A DNA stretch of 64,000 bases. It comes from Agromyces mediolanus (lineage in GTDB: Bacteria; Actinomycetota; Actinomycetes; Actinomycetales; Microbacteriaceae). Below the pieces are notes generated by a model. It saw only the letters and a program-made list of their open reading frames with translations. It did no database searches and was not told the DNA's origin. How positions within the stretch are numbered: position 1 is the first letter of the stretch; every line of letters starts with the position of its first letter. The stretch spans positions 496,653-560,652 of the forward strand of contig NZ_BMRJ01000001.1 of assembly GCF_014648575.1 (NCBI RefSeq). The letters run 5' to 3'. The translations under genes were made by a program, and so were the position numbers. This document shows positions 49,540 through 59,365 of this stretch, one piece after another.

Positions 49540-50216
49540 TGGCTGACGAGAAGAACGTCGCCGAGGAGACCCCGAAGAAGGCTCCCGCGAAGAAGGCGCC
49601 GGCCAAGGCCGCCGCCGACAAGGCTCCGGCCGCCAAGGCTCCGGCCGCCAAGGCTCCGGCCAAGAAGGCCGCTGCGGCCAAGGCCGACACCGCCGAGAAG
49701 GCTCCGGCCGAGAAGGCGCCCGCCAAGAAGGCTCCGGCCAAGAAGGCGGCCCCGAAGGCCGACGTCGTCGAGGCTCGCGAGCAGGTCCTGAAGGTGCACC
49801 ACCTTCGTCCGGCTCCCGGCGCCAAGAAGGACAAGACCCGCGTGGGTCGCGGTGAGGGCTCGAAGGGCAAGACCGCCGGTCGCGGCACCAAGGGCACGAA
49901 GGCCCGCAACACGGTGCGCCCCGGCTTCGAGGGCGGCCAGCTTCCGTACCACATGCGTGCGCCGAAGCTCCGCGGCTTCAAGAACCCGTTCCGCGTCGAG
50001 TACCAGGCGGTCAACCTGGACAAGCTCGCGGCGCTCTACCCGAAGGGCGGCGACGTCACCGTCGCCGACCTCGTGGCCAAGGGCGTGGTCCGCAAGAACG
50101 AGCGCGTCAAGGTGCTCGGCAACGGCGACCTGCAGGTGAAGCTGAACGTCTCCGTCGACAAGGTCTCCGGCTCGGCCGAGCAGAAGATCGTCGCGGCGGG
50201 CGGCTCGGTCAAGTAA
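49539..50216 (+). CDS. rplO: 50S ribosomal protein L15 with long histone-like Lys/Ala/Pro N-terminal extension
   Basis: This 225-residue L15 has its normal core starting near residue 80 ([20 protein letters not shown], then KTAGRGTKG). Before it is a ~75-residue extension of repeated [11 protein letters not shown] units, like H1-type or HupB tails. L15 is normally ~145-150 residues. The reading frame is continuous and coupled to rpmD by TAATG, so the extension is likely translated. The tail may contact rRNA or nucleic acid; that is inference. Confidence 0.95.
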   Translation: MADEKNVAEETPKKAPAKKAPAKAAADKAPAAKAPAAKAPAKKAAAAKADTAEKAPAEKAPAKKAPAKKAAPKADVVEAREQVLKVHHLRPAPGAKKDKTRVGRGEGSKGKTAGRGTKGTKARNTVRPGFEGGQLPYHMRAPKLRGFKNPFRVEYQAVNLDKLAALYPKGGDVTVADLVAKGVVRKNERVKVLGNGDLQVKLNVSVDKVSGSAEQKIVAAGGSVK

Positions 50217-50233
50217 CCGATCCACCATCGAAG

Positions 50234-50287
50234 TTCGAGCCTGTCGGGACCTCGCGTATGATTCACGGGGGTCCTGACAGGCTCGAA
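50234..50287. promoter_or_regulatory. 18-bp inverted repeat flanking the secY -10 box
   Basis: Arms 50234-50251 and 50270-50287 match at 17 of 18 positions around an 18-nt loop. The loop contains TATGAT (50257-50262), a good -10. RNA from upstream would fold into a long terminator-like stem, while new transcripts would carry only the right arm. Confidence 0.7.
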
Positions 50288-50352
50288 TCGCATCCGGGCG
50301 CCGCGCCCGGGTGCTGTGTATGACGCTCCACGACGGAGCAACAGGAGGACGA

Positions 50353-51675
50353 GTGTTCAACGCGATCGGGCGGATCTTCCGCACGCCGGACCTGCGCCGG
50401 AAGATCGGCTTCACCCTGGGCATCATCGCCCTGTTCCGTCTGGGCTCGTTCATCCCCGCGCCGTTCGTGGACTTCTCGAACGTGCAGGCCTGTCTCGCGG
50501 CGAACCAGGGCGCCTCCGGCCTCTACGAGCTCGTCAACCTCTTCTCCGGCGGCGCGCTGCTGCAGCTGTCGATCTTCGCGCTCGGCATCATGCCGTACAT
50601 CACCGCGTCGATCATCGTCCAGCTGCTCCGCGTCGTCATCCCGCACTTCGAGACCCTCTACAAGGAGGGCCAGGCGGGCCAGGGCAAGCTGACCCAGTAC
50701 ACCCGGTACCTCACGATCGCCCTCGGCGTGCTGCAGTCGACCACCCTGATCACGGTCGCCCGCTCGGGCGCCCTGTTCAGCGGCTCGGCGGACCCCTCCT
50801 GCTCGCAGCTCATCACGAACGACGCCTGGTACGCGATCCTCCTGATGGTCATCACGATGACCGCGGGTACCGGCCTCATCATGTGGATGGGCGAGCTCAT
50901 CACCGAGCGCGGCATCGGCAACGGCATGTCGCTGCTCATCTTCACCTCGATCGCCTCGACCTTCCCCGGCTCGCTCTGGGCCATCGGCATCTCGCGCGGT
51001 TGGGACGTCTTCGCGATCGTCCTCGCGATCGGCCTCGTCGTCGTCGTCGCGGTCGTCTTCGTCGAGCAGTCGCAGCGCCGCGTCCCCGTGCAGTACGCGA
51101 AGCGCATGGTCGGCCGGCGAACGTACGGCGGCAACAACACCTACATCCCGATCAAGGTGAACATGGCCGGCGTCGTGCCCGTCATCTTCGCCTCCTCGCT
51201 GCTCTACCTTCCCGCGCTCATCGCGCAGTTCAACCAGCCGAAGGCGGGCGAGGAGATCCAGCCCTGGGTCGCGTGGATCACGAACTACCTGACCAAGGGC
51301 GACCACCCGCTCTACATGCTGCTGTACTTCCTGCTCATCGTGGGCTTCACGTACTTCTACGTCGCGATCACCTTCAACCCCGACGAGGTCGCCGAGAACA
51401 TGAAGAAGTACGGCGGCTTCATCCCCGGCATCCGCGCGGGCCGCCCGACGGCCGAGTACCTCGACTACGTGCTCACCCGCATCACGTTCCCGGGCTCGCT
51501 CTACCTGGGCCTCATCGCGCTCATCCCGCTCATCGCGTTCGCACTGGTCGGGGCCAATCAGAACTTCCCGTTCGGCGGTGCATCGATCCTGATCATCGTC
51601 GGCGTCGGTCTCGAGACCGTCAAGCAGATCGACGCGCAACTCCAGCAGCGACACTACGAAGGACTCCTCCGATGA
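50353..51675 (+). CDS. secY: Preprotein translocase subunit SecY
   Basis: The 440-residue, ten-span channel protein forms the Sec translocon with SecE and SecG. It begins VFNAIGRIFRTPDLRRKI. Cytoplasmic loops include RRTYGGNNTYIPIKVNMAGV and the C-terminal FGGASILIIVGVGLETVKQ. The GTG at 50353 is chosen for its ACAGGAGGACGA site; the frame is open 14 codons further upstream. It overlaps adk by ATGA. Confidence 0.97.
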   Translation: MFNAIGRIFRTPDLRRKIGFTLGIIALFRLGSFIPAPFVDFSNVQACLAANQGASGLYELVNLFSGGALLQLSIFALGIMPYITASIIVQLLRVVIPHFETLYKEGQAGQGKLTQYTRYLTIALGVLQSTTLITVARSGALFSGSADPSCSQLITNDAWYAILLMVITMTAGTGLIMWMGELITERGIGNGMSLLIFTSIASTFPGSLWAIGISRGWDVFAIVLAIGLVVVVAVVFVEQSQRRVPVQYAKRMVGRRTYGGNNTYIPIKVNMAGVVPVIFASSLLYLPALIAQFNQPKAGEEIQPWVAWITNYLTKGDHPLYMLLYFLLIVGFTYFYVAITFNPDEVAENMKKYGGFIPGIRAGRPTAEYLDYVLTRITFPGSLYLGLIALIPLIAFALVGANQNFPFGGASILIIVGVGLETVKQIDAQLQQRHYEGLLR

Positions 51676-52298
51676 CCAGCGCCGACTCCGCCCGCTCCGC
51701 CCGCTTCCTCATCGTCGGCCCGCAGGGCTCCGGCAAGGGGACCCAGGGCGTGCTCGTCGCCGCGGCGTTCGACGTGCCGCAGATCGCGACGGGCGACATC
51801 TTCCGGGCGAACGTGAAGGGCGGCACCGAGCTCGGCAAGCAGGTGCAGTCGATCATCGAGGCCGGCGACCTGGTGCCCGACGAGCTCACGAGCGCGCTCG
51901 TGGCCGACCGGCTCGCCCAGGCCGACGCGGCCGAGGGCTTCCTCCTCGACGGCTACCCGCGCAACCGCGGCCAGGTGGCCGACCTGGACGCCTTCCTCGA
52001 GCCCCGCGGCGAGGCGCTCGACGCCGTCATCGAGCTCGACGTGCCCCGCGACGAGTCCATCGCCCGGCTGCGCCAGCGCGCGGTCGAGCAGGGCCGCACC
52101 GACGACACCGAAGAGGTCATCGCCAACCGTCTCGCGATCTACGAGCGCGAGACGGCTCCGATCCTCGACGTGTACCGGGCTCGCGGCATCGTCGTGCGCA
52201 TCGACGGCGTCGGCTCCCTCGACGAGGTCACGACGCGCATCTTCGAGTCCCTCGCGGCTCGCGGCCTCGCTCCGGTGCATCCGGGCGCCGTCGCCTGA
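51672..52298 (+). CDS. adk: Adenylate kinase
   Basis: The 208-residue kinase converts AMP and ATP to two ADP. P-loop GPQGSGKGTQ, the AMP-binding TGDIFRANV and FLLDGYPRNRGQ are present. The LID is the short type without zinc cysteines, usual in actinobacteria. It is coupled to secY by ATGA and followed by map. Confidence 0.97.
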   Translation: MTSADSARSARFLIVGPQGSGKGTQGVLVAAAFDVPQIATGDIFRANVKGGTELGKQVQSIIEAGDLVPDELTSALVADRLAQADAAEGFLLDGYPRNRGQVADLDAFLEPRGEALDAVIELDVPRDESIARLRQRAVEQGRTDDTEEVIANRLAIYERETAPILDVYRARGIVVRIDGVGSLDEVTTRIFESLAARGLAPVHPGAVA

Positions 52299-52302
52299 CT
52301 CC

Positions 52303-53154
52303 GTGTTCCGCCGCTCGATCCTGAAGTCGCCGGCCGAGCTGCGCGCGATGCGCGCGGCCGGCACGGTGACGGCGGCGGCACTCGCGGAGGCGCGCGGGCT
52401 GATCGCCGTCGGGGCGACGCCCCTCGAGCTCGACGCCGCAGCCGAACGGGTCATCCTCGATCACGGCGGCCGCTCGAACTTCCAGCTCGAGCCCGGCTAC
52501 CGGCACACGCTCTGCGTCTCGGTCGACGACGACGTCGTGCACGGCATCCCGGGCGACCGGCCGTTCCGGCCGGGTGACCTCGTCTCCGTCGACGGCGGCG
52601 CCGAGGTCGACGGCTGGAACGGCGACGCCGCCTTCTCGGTCGTGCTCGACGATCCCGACCGCCCGGACGTCGTCGCCGCCCGGCGCGAGCTCGTGCGGGT
52701 CGCCGAGCTGGGACTCTGGACGGGTATCGCGACGCTCGCGAGCGCCCGCCACCTGAACGAGGTCGGCGGGGCGATCGAGGACGCGATCCTCGCGGAGGCG
52801 GATGCCCCGGGCGGCACGGGCCGGCAATACGGCATCCTGCTCGACTACGTGGGGCACGGCATCGGGCGGCGCATGCACGAGGAGCCCCCGGTGTTCAACT
52901 ACCGCGTCGACCGCCGCGGGCCCGCGGTGAAGCCGGGCCTCGTCGTCGCCATCGAGCCGATGATCGTGGCGGGCTCGATCGAGACGTTCGTGCGCGACGA
53001 CGGCTGGACCGTGACGACCGCCGACGGCTCGGACGCCGCGCACGTCGAGCACTCCGTCGCGGTGCACGCCGACGGCATCTGGGTGCTCACGGCCGAGGAC
53101 GGCGGGGCAGCGGGACTCGCGCCCTTCGGCGTGACCCCGGTCCCCATTCCCTGA
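52303..53154 (+). CDS. map: Type I methionine aminopeptidase
   Basis: The 283-residue metalloenzyme removes N-terminal Met from new proteins. Ligands are in place: His in DDVVHGIPG, Asp in SVDGGAEVDGWNGDAAF, His in GHGIGRRMHEEP, Glu in AIEPM and in HVEHSVAV. GTG start at 52303, four bases after adk. Confidence 0.95.
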   Translation: MFRRSILKSPAELRAMRAAGTVTAAALAEARGLIAVGATPLELDAAAERVILDHGGRSNFQLEPGYRHTLCVSVDDDVVHGIPGDRPFRPGDLVSVDGGAEVDGWNGDAAFSVVLDDPDRPDVVAARRELVRVAELGLWTGIATLASARHLNEVGGAIEDAILAEADAPGGTGRQYGILLDYVGHGIGRRMHEEPPVFNYRVDRRGPAVKPGLVVAIEPMIVAGSIETFVRDDGWTVTTADGSDAAHVEHSVAVHADGIWVLTAEDGGAAGLAPFGVTPVPIP

Positions 53155-53220
53155 GCGCCGGCCTCCCGCGCCGGAGCGCCCGGGCTGCGCCGCGCCGTTC
53201 CTCAGCGGGCGACCGCGGGC

Positions 53221-53226
53221 TAGGGT
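53221..53226 (+). promoter_or_regulatory. -10 box (TAGGGT) for ptsI
   Basis: TAGGGT lies 38 nt before the ptsI ATG and 66 nt after map. No -35 was defined. Confidence 0.4.
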
Positions 53227-53263
53227 GAACGAGGAGAGGGCGCCACCGACGGGGGAGGACCGC

Positions 53264-54964
53264 ATGCGCGAGATCCAGGGCATCGGCATCGGGCAGGGCG
53301 TGGCGGCGGGGCCCGTCGTGCGGATGGCGGAGCCGCTCCCCGAACCGGTCGACCGCCCGAGCGAGCTCGACGCCGCGCGCGAGGAGGAGCGCGCGAGGGC
53401 GTCGCTCGCCGCCGTGGCCGAGGAGCTGCAGCGTCGCGGCGCCCGAGCCGGCGGCGCCGCGAAGGACGTCCTCGAGGCGCAGGCCATGATGGCCGAGGAC
53501 CCGAGCCTCATCACCGACGTCGTGAAGCGGCTCGCCGAGGGCAAGACCGCCGAGCGCGCCGTATACGAGGCGTTCGCCGCATTCCGAGAGCTCCTCGCCG
53601 GCATGGGCGGTTATCTCGGAGAGCGCGCCGCCGACCTCGACGACGTCTCGCAGCGAGTCGTGGCGCACCTCCTGAAGCTGCCGGCGCCGGGCGTGCCCGA
53701 CCCGGGCCACCCCTTCGTCCTCGTCGCACGCGATCTCGCGCCGGCCGACACCGCGGTGCTCGATCTCCAGCAGGTCCTCGCGCTCGTCACGGTCGACGGC
53801 GGGCCCACCTCGCACACCGCCATCCTCGCGCGGGAGCAGTCCATCGTCGCCGTCGTCGGCGCCGCAGAGGCCGCCACCCTCGCCGACGGGGAGCAGGTGC
53901 TCGTCGACGCCGAGCACGACGTCGTCGTGGTGGCGCCGAGCGAGGCGCAGCTCGCCGAGGCGCGCGAGCGCAGCGCGGCCCGCAGGCTCGCCGCGGAGGC
54001 GCCGATCACGCCCGGTGCGCTCGCCGACGGGATCCCGGTGCCGCTGCTCGCGAACCTCGGCTCGGTCGCCGGCGCGGAGGAGGCGCTCCGGCTGGGCGCG
54101 GAGGGCGTGGGCCTGTTCCGCACCGAGTTCCTCTTCCTCGACGCCGAGCGCGCGCCGAGCGTCGTCGAGCAGCAGGAGCAGTACACGAAGCTGCTCACCG
54201 CCTTCGCCGGCAAGAAGGTCGTCGTGCGGGTGCTCGACGCCGGAGCGGACAAGCCGCTCGCGTTCCTGAACGACGCCGAGGAGGAGAATCCCGCGCTCGG
54301 GCTCCGAGGCATCCGCGCCCTGCGCCGGTCCGAGCCCGTCCTACGGGAGCAGCTCACGGCACTCGCCGCCGCCGACGCCGCCACCGACGCCGAGCTCTGG
54401 GTCATGGCGCCGATGATCGCGACGGTCGAGGAGACCCGGTACTTCACCGCCCTGGCCGCGGAGCTCGGCATCCGGACCGCGGGCGTCATGGTCGAGGTGC
54501 CCGCCGCGGCGCTGCTGGCCGAGCAGGTGCTGGGCGCCTGCGCCTTCGCCTCGATCGGCACGAACGACCTCACGCAGTACACGATGGCCGCCGACCGCCT
54601 GCTGGGCACGGTCGCCCAGTTGCAGAGCCCGTGGCATCCGGCCGTGCTCCGCCTCATCGAGGAGGTCGGCGCCGCCGGGGCGCGCACCGGCACGCCCGTC
54701 GGGATCTGCGGCGAGGCCGCCGCCGACCCGCTGCTCGCGGTCGTCCTCGTGGGTCTCGGCGCCACCAGTCTGTCGATGTCGCCGTCGGCGCTCGCCGACG
54801 TGCGCGCCTCGCTCGCGCGCTACGGCCTGGAGGATGCCCGGGCCATCGCGAGGGCCGCGCTGGGGGCCGAGGGCGCGGCCGAGGCCAAGACGGCGGCGAC
54901 GACCGCCGCCGAGGCGGTGCGGGGCGGCTCGGTTGGCGATTCGCCCGCGAGTGGTCTACAGTAG
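53264..54964 (+). CDS. ptsI: Phosphoenolpyruvate-protein phosphotransferase (PTS enzyme I)
   Basis: The 566-residue enzyme I transfers phosphate from PEP to HPr. The phosphorylated His184 lies in [13 protein letters not shown]. The PEP-binding barrel has [24 protein letters not shown] and [16 protein letters not shown], with the C-terminal Cys in [10 protein letters not shown]. The ATG at 53264 follows GGGGGAGGACCGC; the frame is open 13 codons upstream. An Ala/Glu-rich tail ends the protein, and the infA promoter overlaps this 3' end. No HPr gene is adjacent. Confidence 0.95.
   Translation: MREIQGIGIGQGVAAGPVVRMAEPLPEPVDRPSELDAAREEERARASLAAVAEELQRRGARAGGAAKDVLEAQAMMAEDPSLITDVVKRLAEGKTAERAVYEAFAAFRELLAGMGGYLGERAADLDDVSQRVVAHLLKLPAPGVPDPGHPFVLVARDLAPADTAVLDLQQVLALVTVDGGPTSHTAILAREQSIVAVVGAAEAATLADGEQVLVDAEHDVVVVAPSEAQLAEARERSAARRLAAEAPITPGALADGIPVPLLANLGSVAGAEEALRLGAEGVGLFRTEFLFLDAERAPSVVEQQEQYTKLLTAFAGKKVVVRVLDAGADKPLAFLNDAEEENPALGLRGIRALRRSEPVLREQLTALAAADAATDAELWVMAPMIATVEETRYFTALAAELGIRTAGVMVEVPAAALLAEQVLGACAFASIGTNDLTQYTMAADRLLGTVAQLQSPWHPAVLRLIEEVGAAGARTGTPVGICGEAAADPLLAVVLVGLGATSLSMSPSALADVRASLARYGLEDARAIARAALGAEGAAEAKTAATTAAEAVRGGSVGDSPASGLQ
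54933..54962 (+). promoter_or_regulatory. infA promoter inside the end of ptsI
   Basis: TTGGCG (54933-54938), 18-nt spacer, TACAGT (54957-54962), the last overlapping the ptsI stop. The leader would be about 100 nt. Confidence 0.7.
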
Positions 54965-55068
54965 ATCCTTGGTGTTCTGCACCTGCGCTGCGGCATGCGC
55001 CGACAGGGCGTCAGAGGTGCGGAACCATCGCACGACCGACCACCTTTACCCCAAGCGATAGTGAGGCT

Positions 55069-55290
55069 ATGGCCAAGAAAGACGGTGTCATCGAGATCGA
55101 GGGCTCGGTCATCGAGGCGCTCCCGAACGCAATGTTCCGCGTCGAGCTGACCAACGGCCACAAGGTCCTGGCCCACATCTCCGGCAAGATGCGGCAGCAC
55201 TACATCCGCATCCTCCCGGAGGACCGTGTGATCGTGGAGCTGAGCCCCTACGACCTGACCCGCGGGCGCATCGTCTACCGCTACAAGTAA
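55069..55290 (+). CDS. infA: Translation initiation factor IF-1
   Basis: The 73-residue OB-fold factor ([19 protein letters not shown]) ends RGRIVYRYK. Normal length. First gene of the infA-rpmJ-rpsM-rpsK-rpoA-rplQ group. Confidence 0.98.
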   Translation: MAKKDGVIEIEGSVIEALPNAMFRVELTNGHKVLAHISGKMRQHYIRILPEDRVIVELSPYDLTRGRIVYRYK

Positions 55291-55310
55291 GGGCTGTCGG
55301 AAAGTAACGG

Positions 55311-55328
55311 CCCGCGGCATCCCGCGGG
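55311..55328 (+). other. Hairpin between infA and rpmJ
   Basis: CCCGCGG-CATC-CCGCGGG makes a perfect 7-bp stem. No T-run follows, so it is probably a processing or stability element. Confidence 0.45.
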
Positions 55329-55361
55329 TACGAGGACAGCGAATCGAAGGAAACATCCCTC

Positions 55362-55478
55362 ATGAAGGTGAACCCCAGCGTCAAGCCGATCTGCGATCAC
55401 TGCAAGGTGATCCGCCGCCACGGCCGCGTCATGGTCATCTGCAAGTCGAACCCGCGCCACAAGCAGCGCCAGGGCTGA
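55362..55478 (+). CDS. rpmJ: 50S ribosomal protein L36
   Basis: This 38-residue gene is short but clear: [19 protein letters not shown], then [14 protein letters not shown]. It is the zinc-binding C+ type (C-x2-C, C, H). AAGGAAAC precedes the ATG. Confidence 0.97.
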   Translation: MKVNPSVKPICDHCKVIRRHGRVMVICKSNPRHKQRQG

Positions 55479-55633
55479 CCTGCGGCGGTCCGTGCCGCGC
55501 ACGGATCCGCGACAACTGAACACGGCAGTGCCAGAACCCGCCGCCCGATGACTCGGGGGCGGGGGACACCTCGGGAGGAGGCCCGGGCACCGGCACTGCT
55601 TCACACCTCCACTCACTCACAGGAGAAGCCACC

Positions 55634-56014
55634 ATGGCACGTCTGGCAGGAGTCGACATCCCGCGCGAGAAGCGCGTGGAGATCGCACTGACCTACATCT
55701 ACGGCGTCGGCCGCACCCGTGCGCTGCAGACGCTCGCGGACACCGGCATCGACGGCAACATCCGCGTCAAGGACCTCAGCGACGAGCAGCTCGTCGCGCT
55801 GCGCGACTACATCGAGGGCAACTACAAGGTGGAGGGTGACCTTCGCCGCGAGGTCGCCGCCGACATCCGCCGCAAGGTCGAGATCGGCTCGTACGAGGGC
55901 CTCCGCCACCGTCGCGGCCTTCCGGTCCGCGGCCAGCGCACCAAGACCAACGCTCGTACCCGCAAGGGCCCGAAGCGCACCGTCGCCGGCAAGAAGAAGG
56001 CCGGCCGCAAGTAA
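55634..56014 (+). CDS. rpsM: 30S ribosomal protein S13
   Basis: The 126-residue S13 ([19 protein letters not shown]) ends with a basic tail (GKKKAGRK) reaching toward tRNA. AGGAGAAGCCACC precedes the ATG. The 155-base gap after rpmJ holds no gene. Confidence 0.98.
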   Translation: MARLAGVDIPREKRVEIALTYIYGVGRTRALQTLADTGIDGNIRVKDLSDEQLVALRDYIEGNYKVEGDLRREVAADIRRKVEIGSYEGLRHRRGLPVRGQRTKTNARTRKGPKRTVAGKKKAGRK

Positions 56015-56046
56015 CCGCTTGTCGCCAGATCTAGGAGATTTCGAAC

Positions 56047-56445
56047 ATGGCAGCACCCAAGGCGGCTACTCGCAAGCCGCGCAAGAAGGAAAAGAAGAAC
56101 ATCGCCGTGGGCCAGGCCCACATCAAGTCGACGTTCAACAACACGATCGTCTCGATCACCGACACCAACGGTGCCGTGATCAGCTGGGCCTCCTCCGGCG
56201 GCGTCGGCTTCAAGGGCTCGCGCAAGTCGACCCCGTTCGCCGCGCAGCTGGCCGCCGAGTCGGCCGCCCGCCAGGCGCAGGAGCACGGCATGAAGAAGGT
56301 CGACGTCTTCGTCAAGGGCCCGGGCTCGGGTCGTGAGACCGCCATCCGCTCGCTCCAGGCCGCGGGCCTCGAGGTCGGCAGCATCAACGACGTGACGCCC
56401 CAGGCGCACAACGGCTGCCGCCCGCCGAAGCGCCGTCGCGTCTGA
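56047..56445 (+). CDS. rpsK: 30S ribosomal protein S11
   Basis: The 132-residue S11 ([18 protein letters not shown]) ends with the conserved [30 protein letters not shown] precedes the ATG. No rpsD (S4) follows; rpoA is next, the usual actinobacterial variant order in this family. Confidence 0.98.
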   Translation: MAAPKAATRKPRKKEKKNIAVGQAHIKSTFNNTIVSITDTNGAVISWASSGGVGFKGSRKSTPFAAQLAAESAARQAQEHGMKKVDVFVKGPGSGRETAIRSLQAAGLEVGSINDVTPQAHNGCRPPKRRRV

Positions 56446-56459
56446 CCCTCCGTCCCCGC

Positions 56460-56492
56460 CCCCGGGCGGCGCCCTCGCGGCGTCGCCCGGGG
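56460..56492 (+). terminator. Hairpin between rpsK and rpoA
   Basis: 14-nt arms (56460-56473 and 56479-56492) pair with one mismatch around CTCGC. It may be a partial terminator. AT-richer DNA just after it (CATATAGCGG near 56542) may hold an rpoA promoter. Confidence 0.5.
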
Positions 56493-56575
56493 TGCGGGCC
56501 GTTCTCTCACAACTCAAGATCCTTCAAGAACTGCTCGGTGTCATATAGCGGACACCCTGCCGAAAGGAATCCACA

Positions 56576-57562
56576 GTGCTGATCGCACAGCGCCCGACGC
56601 TCACCGAAGAGAACATCTCGGAGTTCCGTTCGCGGTTCGTGATCGAGCCCCTCGAGCCGGGCTTCGGTTACACCCTGGGCAACTCGCTCCGTCGCACCCT
56701 CCTCTCCTCGATCCCGGGGGCGGCCGTCACGAGCATCCGCATCGACGGCGTGCTGCACGAGTTCTCGACCGTGCCCGGCGTCAAGGAGGATGTCACCGAG
56801 ATCATCCTCAACATCAAGAACCTGGTCGTCTCCAGCGAGCACGACGAGCCCATCACCGCCTACCTGCGCAAGCAGGGCGCCGGTGAGGTCACCGCCGCCG
56901 ACATCTCGGCCCCGGCCGGTGTCGAGGTGCACAACCCCGAGCTCGTCATCGCGACCCTGAACGACTCGGCGAAGTTCGAGCTCGAGCTCACCATCGAGCG
57001 CGGCCGCGGCTACGTGTCGGCCCAGCAGAACCGCAACGAGTACAGCGAGGCGGGCCAGATCCCGATCGACTCGATCTACTCGCCGGTGCTGAAGGTCACC
57101 TACCGCGTCGAGGCCACCCGTGCCGGCGAGCGCACCGACTTCGACCGCCTCGTGGTCGACGTCGAGTCGAAGCCCGCCATCTCGCCGCGCGACGCGATCG
57201 CCTCGGCGGGTCGCACGCTCGTCGAGCTGTTCGGTCTCGCCCGCGAGCTGAACACCGCGGCCGAGGGCATCGAGATCGGCCCCGCGCCGGTCGACGCCGT
57301 GCTCTCGAGCGAGCTCTCGATCCCGATCGAGGACCTCGACCTCTCGGTGCGCAGCTACAACTGCCTGAAGCGCGAGGGCATCAACACGGTGTCCGAGCTC
57401 GTCGCCCTGTCGGAGTCGCAGCTCATGAACATCCGCAACTTCGGCCAGAAGTCGGTCGACGAGGTCAAGGACAAGCTCACGGAGATGGGGCTGGCCCTCA
57501 AGGACTCGGTTCCCGGCTTCGACGGCGCCCACTTCTACACGGGCTTCGACGACGAGAACTAA
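56576..57562 (+). CDS. rpoA: DNA-directed RNA polymerase subunit alpha
   Basis: The 328-residue alpha subunit has the N-terminal dimer/assembly domain ([20 protein letters not shown]) and the C-terminal DNA-binding domain ([19 protein letters not shown]) after a linker. GTG start at 56576 following GAAAGGAATCCACA. Confidence 0.98.
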   Translation: MLIAQRPTLTEENISEFRSRFVIEPLEPGFGYTLGNSLRRTLLSSIPGAAVTSIRIDGVLHEFSTVPGVKEDVTEIILNIKNLVVSSEHDEPITAYLRKQGAGEVTAADISAPAGVEVHNPELVIATLNDSAKFELELTIERGRGYVSAQQNRNEYSEAGQIPIDSIYSPVLKVTYRVEATRAGERTDFDRLVVDVESKPAISPRDAIASAGRTLVELFGLARELNTAAEGIEIGPAPVDAVLSSELSIPIEDLDLSVRSYNCLKREGINTVSELVALSESQLMNIRNFGQKSVDEVKDKLTEMGLALKDSVPGFDGAHFYTGFDDEN

Positions 57563-57607
57563 GCGGTAGCGCCGCCCTAACCCCCCAAGTACTGGAGACA
57601 ACGAATC

Positions 57608-58138
57608 ATGCCGAAGCCCACCAAGGGCCCCCGCCTCGGAGGCGGCCCCGCGCACGAGCGGCTGCTGCTCGCGAACCTCGCCGCCGCGCTGTTCACGCAC
57701 AAGTCGATCACGACGACCGAGACCAAGGCCAAGCGCCTTCGTCCGCTCGCCGAGCGCCTGATCACCTTCGCGAAGCGCGGCGACCTGCACGCCCGCCGTC
57801 GCGTGCTCGCCGTCATCGGCGACAAGTCGGTCGTCCACGAGCTGTTCGCGGTCATCGCGCCGCAGGTCGCCGACCGTGAGGGCGGCTACACCCGCATCAC
57901 GAAGATCGGCAACCGCAAGGGCGACAACGCCCCCATGGCGGTCATCGAGCTCGTGCTCGAGCCGGTCGTGAAGAAGCAGCGCGCGGCGAAGCCCGCCGCC
58001 GAGGCCGCCCCGGCCGCCCCGGTCGAGGAGCCGGCCGAGGAGGCCGCCGCCGAGACCGAGGCTCCCGCCGAGGAGACCGCGGAGACCGAGGCTCCGGCCG
58101 AGGAGCAGGCGGAGACCGCCGAGGCCGAGGCCAAGTAA
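57608..58138 (+). CDS. rplQ: 50S ribosomal protein L17 with acidic C-terminal tail
   Basis: The L17 core ([19 protein letters not shown] to VIELVLEP) ends near residue 120. The protein runs to 176 residues with an Ala/Glu/Pro-rich acidic tail (repeats like AETEAPAEE). Acidic tails on an rRNA-binding protein are unexpected, and this one contrasts with the basic tails on L15 and L29. A strong terminator follows. Confidence 0.96.
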   Translation: MPKPTKGPRLGGGPAHERLLLANLAAALFTHKSITTTETKAKRLRPLAERLITFAKRGDLHARRRVLAVIGDKSVVHELFAVIAPQVADREGGYTRITKIGNRKGDNAPMAVIELVLEPVVKKQRAAKPAAEAAPAAPVEEPAEEAAAETEAPAEETAETEAPAEEQAETAEAEAK

Positions 58139-58153
58139 CCTCAGCACCCCGTT

Positions 58154-58190
58154 CGACGGGCCCCGATGCATCGCGCATCGGGGCCCGTCG
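58154..58190 (+). terminator. Terminator of the infA-rplQ operon
   Basis: A perfect 16-bp stem (58154-58169 with 58175-58190), 5-nt loop, followed by TCGTTT. Confidence 0.93.
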
Positions 58191-58251
58191 TCGTTTCCGG
58201 CGGCGCGCTCGGCCGCTCGCCCGCCGGCGGGGCCGCGGTGCCGGAGCGCCC

Positions 58252-58257
58252 TAAGCT
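58252..58257 (+). promoter_or_regulatory. -10 box (TAAGCT), leaderless truA
   Basis: TAAGCT ends 7 nt before the ATG at 58265. Confidence 0.55.
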
Positions 58258-58264
58258 GGACGGC

Positions 58265-59212
58265 ATGGCGAGCACTCGGGATCCCGGCGTCGACGCCGGC
58301 CCGCAGCGGGACCGGGCGGACCTCGTCCGGCTGCGCCTGGGCATCGCCTACGACGGCGGCGGCTTCGCCGGCTGGAGCACGCAGCCCGGCCTGCGCACCG
58401 TGCAGGGGGTCGTCGAGCAGGCGCTCGGCACGCTGTTCCGCCGCACCGGCACCGCGCCGCGGCTGACGGTGGCCGGCCGCACCGACGCCGGCGTCCACGC
58501 CCTCGGTCAGGTCGCGCACCTCGACGTCGAGCCCGAGGCCCTCGCCGCGGTCACGAAGCCGCGTCGCGGCGACGCCGACTCGGCGGACGCCCCGGATCCG
58601 GCCGCCGTGCTGCTGCGCCGGCTCACCGGCATCCTCGGCGCCGCCGAGGCCGACGTCGTGGTGACCTCCGCGGCGATCGCGCCGCCGGGCTTCGACGCCC
58701 GTTTCTCCGCGGTGTGGCGCCGCTACGAGTACCGCATCGCCGACGGCGCCGCGCTGAAGGACCCGCTCGCGAGGAACCGCACGGTCTGGCTGCCGCGCAC
58801 GCTCGACGCGGCCGCGATGGATGCTTCGGCGCGCTCGCTGGTGGGGCTGCACGACTTCGCCGCCTTCTGCAAGCCCCGACCCGAGGCGACGACGATCCGC
58901 ACGCTGCAGGCCTTCGGCTGGACGCGCGACCCCGACGGCGTCCTCGTGGCGCGGCTGCAGGCCGACGCCTTCTGCCACTCGATGGTGCGCGCGCTCGTCG
59001 GCTCGAGCGCGGCCGTGGGGGAGGGGCGGCTCGACCAGGCGGATCCCGCCGCGCTCCTCGCCGCCGCGGAGCGCACGAGCGCCTTCAAGGTGATGCCGGC
59101 GAAGGGGCTCGTGCTCACCGAGGTCGGCTACCCGCCCCACGCGGAGCTCGCGGCGCGCGCCGAGCAGACCCGAGCCCGCCGCGAATTGCGGGTCGACGGG
59201 GTCGTCGGCTAA
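58265..59212 (+). CDS. truA: tRNA pseudouridine(38-40) synthase
   Basis: The 315-residue enzyme converts uridines 38-40 of tRNA anticodon arms to pseudouridine. The catalytic Asp is in VAGRTDAGVHALGQVAH. RLGIAYDGGGFAGW and DAFCHSMVRALVG are further family motifs. The ATG at 58265 lies 7 nt after a TAAGCT -10 box, so it is probably leaderless; the frame is open upstream into the terminator, which cannot be coding. A ~20-residue acidic insertion (PRRGDADSADAPDP) is present. Confidence 0.95.
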   Translation: MASTRDPGVDAGPQRDRADLVRLRLGIAYDGGGFAGWSTQPGLRTVQGVVEQALGTLFRRTGTAPRLTVAGRTDAGVHALGQVAHLDVEPEALAAVTKPRRGDADSADAPDPAAVLLRRLTGILGAAEADVVVTSAAIAPPGFDARFSAVWRRYEYRIADGAALKDPLARNRTVWLPRTLDAAAMDASARSLVGLHDFAAFCKPRPEATTIRTLQAFGWTRDPDGVLVARLQADAFCHSMVRALVGSSAAVGEGRLDQADPAALLAAAERTSAFKVMPAKGLVLTEVGYPPHAELAARAEQTRARRELRVDGVVG

Positions 59213-59215
59213 ACT
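59186..59215 (+). promoter_or_regulatory. rplM-rpsI promoter
   Basis: TTGCGG (59186-59191), 18-nt spacer, TAAACT (59210-59215), overlapping the 3' end of truA. The leader to rplM is about 145 nt. Confidence 0.7.
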
Positions 59216-59365
59216 CTCCCTTTGGTGCCACGGCGCCGACCTTCGGGTCGATCCCGGGTATCCGAAGTTGAGCCCTCCACCGGGGCGTTCCCGCGCATCG
59301 CGCTCGAACACCCCACCGGAGCGGGATTCACGAACCTCTCACTCGATACAGAAAGCAGCACTCCC

